Below are positions 54,285 through 64,000 of a stretch of 64,000 bases of DNA, one piece after another (position 1 is the first letter of the stretch; each line of letters opens with the position of its first letter). This DNA is from Brachypterus glaber (Eukaryota > Arthropoda > Insecta > Coleoptera > Kateretidae). The stretch lies in NCBI GenBank assembly GCA_958510825.1, contig OY294052.1:10623816-10687815 (forward strand). Direction: 5' to 3'. The position numbers were made by a program, and so were the translations under genes. Under the pieces are notes generated by a model. It made no database searches. It saw only the letters and a list, made by a program, of their open reading frames with translations, and was not told the origin of the DNA.

Positions 54285-54430
54285 GCGTGAGTTCGATTCT
54301 CACCCGCACCGATAGCCTTTTTCAGATAATAAATATTTAAAATTTGGCGAAGGCGACAGGTAAATAAGAGACACCCCCCAAAAATGGTTATAAAGTCATT
54401 TAAAGCAACTACTAATAGCCCACACAACTT
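54285..54430 (+). mobile_element. tRNA-derived SINE, partial copy
   Basis: Starts at the B box (GCGTGAGTTCGATTCTCAC) and continues through GCACCGATAGCCTTTTTCAG, GGCGAAGGCGA and TAGCCCACACAA. The A box and the 3' tail are missing. Confidence 0.75.
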
Positions 54431-54890
54431 AAATCAGACAAAACATAAGCTGTTTTTTTATTAAAAATGTCTAATTTTGCTTAACTACCAGATTTGATTA
54501 ATTGTTTTTAGCAGGTTAATTGTATGTTTCTTGTCAGAAATTTTCGCACTGTACCAACCGCGCTAGACAATTAAATTCAAATCTGATGTCATTAAACATT
54601 ACTAGACTAGAGTCTAGAGCTCTTCAAAAAGAGCTTTTTTACTACCTAATTAAGTGCTAGCTTACATATTATCTACCGTTGTCAAGGCTTGTTTACCTTG
54701 GCAACCAATAAAATGAGTAAACTAATTTATTATTGACCGTTGTTAAGCATTGTTTATTGACCACGGTCAATAATGAAAAAAATTTAAGACAACTACTAAC
54801 TTTTTTCAACTTATATGTCAAACTGACAGCTATGTCAAAGTAATTTATACACTATATTTTTAACTAATATTTGGAGTTACTACACGGAAA
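54431..54890. other. unassigned stretch
   Basis: Short self-complementary blocks (GACTAGAGTCTAG near 54605; TTGACCGTTGT and GACCACGGTCAATAAT near 54735-54775). No gene. Confidence 0.35.
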
Positions 54891-55308
54891 GAAATTAGTG
54901 GGCTCTGCGCTATACATTATAAGATATTTGGTAACAGTGGCAAATTATAGTGATTTAAGCTATAGATTATAAGGGACACAATAACTAATAATGTTAAAAA
55001 TAAATTGGAAACGATTATATATATTACAGACACGATTATATTTATTACAGGCACTATTATAAATTTACAGAAATTTTATTATATTATAAAAATTATTAGC
55101 ACGGACAATAATTAAATCTATTTAAGCTATAAATGCCATACTATTTGTTATATTTTATTATTCATTAAACAATTAAAGTATTTCATATAAATTTTTACAC
55201 TGACTGCCATAATTGTAAGAGAAAGCCTTGTATTTATATAATAAGCGATTATAATTTGCTTGGTATGTGTGTTATAGCGCTCCTAGCTATAATTTTTTTT
55301 TCCGTGTA
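54891..55308. mobile_element. 418-bp element with TACACGGAAA ends
   Basis: TACACGGAAAGAAATTA at the left pairs with TAATTTTTTTTTCCGTGTA-like sequence at the right, and CTGCGCTATA with TATAGCGCTCC. The interior is rich in ATTATAA. No ORF. Confidence 0.65.
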
Positions 55309-55332
55309 GCTTTAGGTAGTAGAAAAAACTTT

Positions 55333-55453
55333 ATATGCACCACGTATGCGAATTGTCTTAAGTGGTATCGACTGATTTTTTGCCTCCACTCTGTCTCAGC
55401 AAAAAAACTTCAGTCTCGAACACTAAAGACTTAGTTCGCATACTAGGTGCATA
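55333..55453. mobile_element. 121-bp foldback MITE
   Basis: TATGCACCACGTATGCGAA pairs with TTCGCATACTAGGTGCATA with two or three mismatches. Inner blocks TCTTAAGTG / CACTAAAGA also pair. Confidence 0.75.
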
Positions 55454-55455
55454 AT

Positions 55456-55790
55456 TAGTTATTTATGGTACTAGTGGGTAAAGTAAGATATTGCCCATGA
55501 GAAAATTAACGAGGCGTCAGCCAAGCAGGTTAATTTTCGAGAGGGCAATATTGGTTTACCCATGAGTGCCATACAAGGTTTTATCTAATAAATAGCTTAA
55601 AAATTCATACTTTTATTAAAAATTTTAATGACATTTACATGAAAATAATTTGACAAGTGACAGTTGAGTGGGTAAAATAAATAATTTTCCACTCAATAAA
55701 GTAAAAGCCACGCGGGGGTAATTATTGAGTTTATCTATTTAAAATAAAGCTGGTAACTGTCTCATTATCTGTATGTATTGGACAAATACC
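55456..55790 (+). mobile_element. family H hairpin-ended element, full copy
   Basis: Both hairpins are present: GGTAAAGTAAGATATTGCCC with GGGCAATATTGGTTTACC, and TTGAGTGGGTAA with TTTTCCACTCAA. Very similar to 34155-34484. It begins directly after the 55333-55453 MITE. Confidence 0.8.
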
Positions 55791-56606
55791 ATTTTTTTAA
55801 GGATCTATTTGGAACAAAAGAATGCATTTTATTTTTCAGGGCTTTTTCACCTACTTAGTTAGAATATATAATACATACCTTGAATTGCTTGATAAAAAAT
55901 AAGGATTTATGCAAAAAAACGCTGCTTGTTCAGTTCACGAACTTGATAAAGTAGTTTTTTTATGTATACGCATAGCTATGCTAATGTTAATCTAGTCATT
56001 AAAATAAAAATTAAATAAAAAAATCTAAATATGGTCACTAATTGCTATGCATTGGTATGGATAAATATCCTGGAAAAAAATACACAGTTTATTTGTAAAT
56101 TTAAAATAATATAAATACCTACACCTATAATTTCACAGTTCAACGTACAACGTACCCTTCTTCAAAATATTTTTATGTCAATTATAGTTAAAAATTAATT
56201 AATAACCAACAGGTTCAAAACTTAAAATATCTTCAGCCAAAACATATTAAATTATATAAAAACATTATTTTTCAATTAAATTATAATGATAATAAAGTAA
56301 GGTTCATCATTCTTCTTGTCATAAAAACCAAACCTACATCTTGAAAATATTTTGATGTCAATTAAATAGTAAGGATTAATCAATTACATACGGGTTATAT
56401 ACCTGAATCTACTAGTTCCAAAATATAAACAGAAATCAATTATTTTTTATTTAGAAAATAACTCAAAATATTGGAATGTTGTATCTCCCATTCCAATCAT
56501 GTGCATTTTTTCTGAGCACTAGCAATTTTTGTGGTCATTTTGGCAATTGTAAATGTTTTAATCACATTCGTGGCATATAGGTCCTAAAATAATTTAAACA
56601 AATTTA
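55791..56606. other. unassigned stretch
   Basis: A loose repeat of TCTTCAAAATATTTTTATGT / CTTGAAAATATTTTGATGT (about 56160 and 56340) suggests an old duplication. No gene. Confidence 0.4.
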
Positions 56607-56779
56607 CTATACTGGAAATTCAATAAAACCTGCAGTGACTCATACCTTTGCTGCTTTCGTATAAGAGTTTGCGAAGTTTCGACGAAATTACGCGAGTCGC
56701 ACCCGAACTGGTATGATCTTCGCCTTTTACCACACATTAGAAACTGAGTCACTGCAGGTTTTTTGAATTTCCAGTATAG
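56607..56779. mobile_element. 173-bp MITE with 34-bp TIR
   Basis: CTATACTGGAAATTCAATAA and CCTGCAGTGACTC at the left pair with GAGTCACTGCAGG and TTTTGAATTTCCAGTATAG at the right. The interior is GC-richer than the flanks (TTCGACGAAATTACGCGAGT). Confidence 0.8.
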
Positions 56780-56816
56780 GAACTGCTAAACATTACATTT
56801 TGGTGTAACGTCAGAC

Positions 56817-57092
56817 AGGCATATTCTTTAATTTGGTTAATTTAATTCCATTCTCAATTGCTAAACTAAAACCTTTTTTTTCTATTTTTAAATTGCAAAA
56901 TTATGGCTCTGTCAATAGTTCAGTCACTTACTGCAGTACTGACTAGCGCGGTACTGCGCTAGGTTTGTTTATAAAAGTCGACCTATAAAAAACTGTCATT
57001 GCATTTTATAAAAAGAATATTTTGTGGTATTTTTTGGTAAATAATAAAGTAATAACAATAATTATAAATAGTAATATATTCATATTTAATTA
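56817..57092 (+). repeat. family L repeat, left part of the interrupted copy
   Basis: Aligns with 49073-49280. It retains about 65 bp (GTGGTATTTTTTGGTAAATA and on) that are missing at 49 kb between two ATATTT blocks, a likely deletion in the other copy. It ends at TTTAATTA, where the CACTA-type element begins. Confidence 0.8.
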
Positions 57093-57613
57093 CACTACCC
57101 GACATGATTTATATACTATTGATGAGATATATAGGGTCTAGAAGTATTTTTTCTCCTGATTTTAAATAGGTTTTTAGAATTCTTCCATCACGTCACAATT
57201 TTGATATACAGGGTGTTTTATAATAAAAATAGGCATTTTTTTGAACGTCGGGAGATTTCACATTTATGAATATTTTTTTTTCAAATTTGGTACACTTGTT
57301 AAAAATTTGTGTGCTTTTCGAATATTTTAAAAAAATTTTAAATATCGGTTGTCATTTGTTTTTTATAATAAAAAGAAAGTTTTTTCGTTGCCAAAATTTC
57401 AAAAGATGGAATTTTTCGATGTAATTAACAAAAAAACATGGCTTCAATTTGGTTTCAACTTTTTTTTTAAGGACCTTCTGGAAGCGGCACAATATCAATT
57501 TTAAGTCAATTATGTCAGATATTTTAACAGCGTTTTGCATACTTTAAGAACAATAAGTAGGCTTTGTACAAAAATTTGACGTTTCAAGTCAAGTTAAATT
57601 ATTCAATCAATTA

Positions 57614-58868
<1,255 letters not shown>

Positions 58869-59472
58869 AATAAAATAAACAAATAAATGATAAAAATAAA
58901 TAAGGTTAACTTTTTAAACATAAATAAACTGTATCTTAAGAAGTAAATAGAACATTGACTTAAAATGTCAAATTCTGGTCCAAAGCCTACTTATTCTTCT
59001 TGAACTATGCAAATTGCTGTTAAAATAGCGGACTTAAAATTAATATTGCGCCGCTTCCAGAAGGTCCTTCAAAAAAAAATTGAAATCGAAATGAAGCCAG
59101 ATAAACACAGAGTGTTTTTTTCATAGTTACATCGAAAAATTCCATCTTTTGAAATTTTGGCAACGAAAAAACTTTTTCTTTTTATTATAAAAAACAAATG
59201 ACAATCGATATTTAAAATTTTTTTAAAATATTCGAAAAGCACACAAATTTTTAACAAGTGTACCAAATTTGAAAAAAAAATATTTATAAATGTAAAATCC
59301 CCTCACATATTTAAAAAAATGCCTTTTTTTATTATAAAACGCCCTGTATATCAAAACTGTGACGTGATAGAAAAATTCTGAAAACGGATATGAAATCAGG
59401 GGAAAAAACACTTCTAGACCCAATATATATCATAAAAAGTATATTTCAAAAGTTTCAAATTGTCGGGTAGTG

Positions 59473-59668
59473 TTATTAATTAGTTTTAGGTATGAAATCT
59501 TGTTGTAAAAGAGAAATACTGAAAAACAAAATACTACAGCGATTCTCACTAGAATTTTCTACAGTAGAAAATTCCCGATATAACTGTAATATGATTGGAC
59601 AGAAATAAACACGTGGTCAGAAATATTGTTAAATGATTGGTTGATAAAAACGTTAAAAAATAATCAAC
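59473..59668 (+). repeat. family L repeat, right part of the interrupted copy
   Basis: Continues the alignment with 49283-49481 from TTATTAATTAG through GTATGAAATCTTGTTGTAAA to GTTAAAAAATAATCAA. Four extra bases (AAATAAACAC versus AAACAC) distinguish it. Confidence 0.85.
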
Positions 59669-60580
59669 GTGACTATGGTCAACTTCATAGTACTTCAATA
59701 GTACCTATACAATGTACCAAATTATTATATTTATCCCATTTTGTAATCAGATGACTTATGATCACACAGATAATAGTTTAAGTAATTTTAAGCCAGATGA
59801 ACAGCATGTATTGTTCAATGTATCATAATTATATTGTTATTATTGACAATGGGTACTTATTATAGGCAAAAACAATCGTTTACTTACTAAACAAATCAAA
59901 AATAAACTTTACGTACGTTCTTGAACGTCATGTTTCTTCCTTATTGCCAATTAGCAGCGTCGTTAATAATTATTGAATCTTATTACGTTCTTCAAACGAG
60001 ACCGACTGTCATAAGAATTCAAAACATGCGATTTATGACTTAAAAATTAAATCACAAACTTCTACTCCCTATAATTAGTATAGGGCTATTATAGCCTTAA
60101 AGAGAGGCCCGAAAAGGGCAAATATAGGCAACTAACATGACATAGTTCGCCATTTTGATGTCTTAGCCGCGTAAATTTAAATTTATTACCTATATTATAT
60201 GGTCTATTTCCAGCTATTGTTCTATAAACAACACTTGTATGATTATAAAAATCTAAAATATACCACAAAGGTCATGGTAATGCAAATAGATAGCTCCATT
60301 TTAGAAAAGGATTTGAAATCTGGGTGAAAAATGATATGCAAATCAATATTTAATTGTAGAGCAATTGGTTTAAGTCCGAAAAAATGTTAAGTCATTATCT
60401 CCGAAATATGAATCTTTGAGATTTCACTGTGAGTGGTTCTACAATGTCCAGACCGTCCGCTACATAACATAACATAACAAGGATCCATGGTCCGTTTCTT
60501 TCGTCAATTTTGTTTCCTGGGGAACTAAGTGTACAAAACAGTTTTAACTTAACGTTTCTAAAAAATTATTGTTACATTTT
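59669..60580. other. unassigned stretch
   Basis: A short run of ATAAC units near 60463-60480. No gene or element recognised. Confidence 0.4.
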
Positions 60581-61265
60581 ACATCGGCACTTAGTGCTAC
60601 TAAGAGTGCCGATGTATTGAAATCTTTGCCAAAAAGTCAAAATCTTTGACCACCTTTTTTTCATATTTCTCGACGTTTTAGACCATTCTGAGTCGAAATC
60701 AGTAAAAAAAAATTTTTGCGTCCGTCTGTCTGTCTGTCTGTCTGTAAACTCTCTAACTCCATTTCTACATGAGATATCGACTTGCGGTTTTTTGCATATT
60801 GTTTCTTATCGTATTCCGAAGAGATGATTAGATTTTGGGGGTAAACGTTTGGGGGTAAGGGGATAAAAATAGGGTAAAACTCCTATTTTTAGCGTTTTTT
60901 GTTTATAATTAAGGCAATTATTATTGTATTTGGTTAATTTAGCACTTATATAAAAGATAATTTTAAATTGGTGAAAAAATGTTATAAACAACGTTTTCCT
61001 AAAACGCATTGTTTTCGAGATATTGGCGTTTAAAGCAGTAAAAGGTTTTTTTAGTATATCTCACATTTCAAAAAATTATATTTTAAACAAAAGCTCTTTT
61101 TAAGCCCTATAAAAAATGTTATATACAGTTTTTTGCTAGAATATAATGTTTTAAAGATACAGAATTTAAAATCAAACAAAACACCTAGTTTGAAATTTTC
61201 AAACTAGATGGCTCTAGTGTACAATAGTGCCGATGTTTACAGGCTGCTTGCAACGTTTCATCTAG
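60581..61265 (+). mobile_element. ACATCGGCACT element, copy with a short CAGA tract
   Basis: Starts with the 35-nt hairpin ACATCGGCACT ... AGTGCCGATGT (60581-60615) and ends with a single arm GTGCCGATGTTTACAGG and GCAACGTTTCATCTAG. It shares GTCAAAATCTTTGACCAC, CTCCATTTCTACATGAGATA, GGGGGTAAACG, CCTATTTTTAGCG and AAACGCATTGTTTT with the nested copy. The CTGT tract here is only about five units (60725-60745). The second end block near 61090-61230 has extra sequence relative to the nested copy. Confidence 0.75.
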
Positions 61266-61442
61266 TCTTTTCTCTAATTGTATTCCTTAAAAAATGATTG
61301 ATGAAAAATTAAAACCTAAAGTAAATTCACCGATAATTTATTAAATTATTCAAGTAATATTTACATATAGGTAAGTAATTAAATTAATAAATTTTAATAA
61401 TAGCATTTTTAGGCATATCTAATGGTCTGTAAATATTTAACA
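61266..61442. other. short unassigned interval
   Basis: Nothing recognised. Confidence 0.35.
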
Positions 61443-62345
61443 TACACGGTGTATTTGAAATAGGGTAGGAAATTTTAACAGCTGATTCTACATCATAAAA
61501 TATGACAAAAAGTTCCTATAAACATATGTCTAAAAATGCGTCATAAGGGAGCTTCGAAAGTGAAAGTGGCTAAAAAATCGGTTTTTATTTAATAACTCAG
61601 GAACCCTTTGAGATATATCAACAAGGTACGTCAACTAATCCTAGCAAGCCCCGTTTTTATGTGTTATTTTCATGTACTTATTTCAACCAGGGGTGTGCGA
61701 AACGGGGGGGGGGGGCTTATCAGTTTTTTGTCCCAAACTTTTTTCTGTGTAACTTTTTTGCAATTTTATTTTTGAAATATGGTTCCTCAGGTCAAAATAC
61801 ATAAAAAAGGTACTCTTGTTGTAATACTGTAGGATTAACCGTTTTCGAGGAAAATTCATTTGAAATTAAAATTTTGGTTTTCGACATTTTAGTATTTAAT
61901 TTTTCGTCCTCGAACCGTGAAATTTCACCTTCAAATGAACTTTTCTCGAAAACGGTTAATCCTACAGTATTACAACAAGAGTACCTTTTTTATGTATTTT
62001 GACCTGAGGAATCATATTTCAAAAATAAAATTGCAAAAAAGTCAAACAGAAAAAAGTTAGGGACAAAAAACTGATAAGGCCCCCCCGTTTCGCACACCCC
62101 TGGTTTAAATAAGTATGTGAAAATGACATACAAAGATGGGCCTTATTATGATTAATTCACGTGCAAAACCTCGTTAACATATCTCGAAGGGTTCCTGAGT
62201 TATTAAATAAAAACCGATTTTTTTAGCCAATTTCAAAGGGGCGTAGCTCCCTTATGACGCATTTTTAGACATATGTTTATAGGAACTTTTTGTCATGTAG
62301 AATCACCTGTTAAAATTTCCTACGCTATTTCAAATACACCCTGTA
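61443..62345. mobile_element. 903-bp family B-related foldback, arms over 400 bp
   Basis: TACACGGTGTATTTGAAATA at the left pairs with TATTTCAAATACACCCTGTA at the right. The arms continue through GGAAATTTTAACAG, GACAAAAAGTTCCTATAAAC, TTATTTAATAACTCAGGAAC, GGGGTGTGCGAAACGGGG, TTATCAGTTTTTTGTCC, GGTACTCTTGTTGTAATACT and GGATTAACCGTTTTCGAG, around a centre near 61895. G and C runs sit at matching positions (about 61704 and 62080). No coding capacity. Confidence 0.85.
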
Positions 62346-62721
62346 CATACATATATGTTATTAGTATTGGCAAGGAAGTAAATTAGTTGTTACATATTAT
62401 TGGCCAATCAATGAAAAATAAAAATAATATAAAGTTGGCCATGAAATAAAACCTGTACGTACGAATATTAATCAGAACACTATTTGGCAAAAGCTCTTTG
62501 TTTAAAAAAAATAATGAGGGGTATTTCCACGAAAACTGACCCCCCATTGATGAAAAGCAAACTTTATTTTAGGAAAAGAAGGTTATAATTTGACATGTAT
62601 TTTCTATTCAAATCATGTTACCGAAAAGTTTTAAATAAATTTTTATGGTATTTTAAACTCAACTTAAAATAATTTTCAATTAATAGTGGTATATTATGGT
62701 TACATACGTAATAATATTATA
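62346..62721. other. unassigned stretch
   Basis: No feature recognised. Confidence 0.35.
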
Positions 62722-63040
62722 TACAGGGTGACCCATAAGTCACTTTACCATTTAAAAATTGAATTACTGGAAATGGAATTTTTTTTGAAATATGTATGAA
62801 AAATCATGTCTTTTAAATGACGTTCATTTTCCGCTTTGCAAGCACGGGCTCTTTTCACGACATTTTCCAGGATGGCTCCTAACATGTATGGCTCCAGCTA
62901 GGGTCATACATCAACGTGAATTGAAATTTCGAAAAATTGCGTTAAGTAATATATGCCTGGGATTATTATTGTAGTTTTACACAAAAATCTATCACATTGA
63001 AACTGTCGCACCCGTTACAATAGAATGACCCTTTATTAAC
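62722..63040 (+). repeat. TACAGGGTGACCCATAAG-type dispersed repeat
   Basis: Begins TACAGGGTGACCCATAAGTC, the recurrent TACAGGG start seen at several elements here. Loosely complementary AATGACCCTTTATT lies near 63025. The frame at 62792-62974 has no domain. The right boundary is uncertain. Confidence 0.45.
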
Positions 63041-63420
63041 ATTTTTAGGTGGGACCTTTTTCATTAAACAAACATTTTTAATTAGTATAATTATAATTAT
63101 CACTTTTTTATATAATTTGAAAAAAAAACAAGTATTTTTTTAATGAATTATTAACTAATTTAAACAAATTCAATTATTTTGAAGTGTCAAATAAATTAAA
63201 AAGCACAAGGAACTAGTAGTAATGACCATCAACAAAAAATTAGACCATGAATTACTTTATAATAAATTTAAGTTTTTCACGATTTACAAAAAATTGTTAC
63301 ACACAAACTGTATGTGTGTAACAGACTTAAAAATTTTTTTTAAGATTTAATATTATTTTTTTGTAAAAATATTTTATGCAATACTACATAAAAAAATAGA
63401 TTAAATATTAACCTAATATT
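63041..63420. other. AT-rich stretch
   Basis: A short hairpin TACACACAAACTGTATGTGTGTA near 63298. No gene. Confidence 0.35.
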
Positions 63421-64000
63421 AGAGGAAATGCGCCTAATTTCGGATGGTTTCCAAATTTCGGATAGTAGTGTATTTAAGATACTGTCTGCAAAGGTAAACA
63501 GAAACCTACTTTTATGTGAAGCCAAAAGTCAACGTCCTGTAATATGATAACGGTAGAGCTTCTCCCCTTTAAATGGCAGCACAAATCGTTTATATTGCAA
63601 ATGGCAGTTTTGTGCTCAGTTGAATTATTATGCTTGTTTATTTTATAAATAATCGTTATAAAAGTTCGTGATTCTGTCTTGGGTAAGTTATGATGTTATT
63701 TAAGTTGATCCACTATTCATAATTAAGCAATTTGAAAACGTAAACATTCTACAAATTTCTAATCTAAAAAGCAGAAAGCCTAATTTTGGATAGACCATTT
63801 TTGTGCATTTGATTCCCAATTTCGGATATCCGCAAGGTAATTATTATTCAGGATAACCAACCATTAATTATTATTTTTATAATGATACAACAAACTAAGA
63901 TAAACAATTTTGAAAAAACGAAAATTACCTAAGATACTAAGATATTCGAAATTGGGAATCTAAAATTATAGTTCCTATAGTATTTCGTAGAAAATCGCTT
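63421..64000. repeat. region with recurrent AATTTCGGATA motif
   Basis: AATTTCGGATG/A occurs at about 63435, 63455 and 63820, AATTTTGGATAG at about 63782, and the complement ATATTCGAAATTGGG near 63942. This suggests an inverted-repeat element or a short motif cluster running to the window edge. TATAAAAG at 63657 followed by TTGGGTAAGT at 63678 could mimic a promoter and splice site but is unsupported. Confidence 0.35.

Noticed and set aside
60581..61265. Helitron, because of the terminal hairpin
   Set aside because: The hairpin is there, but no TC start or CTRR end with an A/T insertion site could be identified, and the ends share an inverted ACATCGGCACT block instead.
63605..63690. Promoter plus first exon (TATAAAAG, TCAGTTG, GGTAAGT)
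   Set aside because: The elements are in the wrong order or spacing, and no coding sequence lies between them.

Overview
The window looks like gene-poor, repeat-dense DNA from an arthropod, probably an insect. It is strongly AT-rich with long A and T runs. It carries degenerate non-LTR retrotransposons, a dead mariner, a tRNA-derived SINE and many short inverted-repeat elements. Two runs of exactly 200 N are scaffold gaps. The species cannot be named from this sequence, and 'insect' is an inference from the repeat types. I found no intact host gene. The only coding sequence is broken or partial and belongs to mobile elements, or is a short exon-like piece inside one.

Layout. 1-260: 5' end of a protein with a PHD-type zinc finger (minus strand), running off the left edge. 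1.3-6.5 kb: a large foldback with insertions, including a hairpin-ended element holding a short first-exon-like ORF. 6.6-10.6 kb: a MITE flanked by TTA, a TIR element with a frameshifted small ORF, and a satellite-like tandem array (about 240 bp x 3). 12.7-14.1 kb: two back-to-back foldbacks. 15.3 kb: gap. 16.1-18.5 kb: inverted-repeat elements nested three deep. 19.9 kb: SINE. 22.3-22.9 kb: a foldback whose arms are tandem 16-mers, flanked by a 9-bp direct repeat. 26.3-27.1 kb: LINE reverse transcriptase fragment. 28-35 kb: families called G, H, F and M here, plus two nested TIR families. 37.2-37.7 kb: a tandem repeat running into the second gap. 40.6-45.7 kb: broken LINE, SINE, a foldback over 1 kb, further G and H copies, and a piggyBac-like element. 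46.7-52 kb: F copy, duplicated RT motif, irregular repeats. 52.5-54 kb: a LINE tail inserted into a dead mariner. 54.9-56.8 kb: small MITEs. 57.1-59.5 kb: a 2.4-kb CACTA-type element, dated relative to its target by an empty paralogous site at 49 kb, and containing a second element with about 173 copies of a 4-bp repeat. 60.6-62.3 kb: a second copy of that inner element and another long foldback.

The features do not form a pathway or operon. What the window does show is a history of insertions. Several families occur two to five times, which allowed boundaries, target duplications and deletions to be read by comparing copies. The most notable patterns are three families with a hairpin at each end, two of which keep an exon-like coding piece; the FB-like element; and the CACTA-type insertion with its huge internal tetranucleotide expansion. 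Family letters (A, B, F, G, H, J, L, M, N) are labels for this window only.
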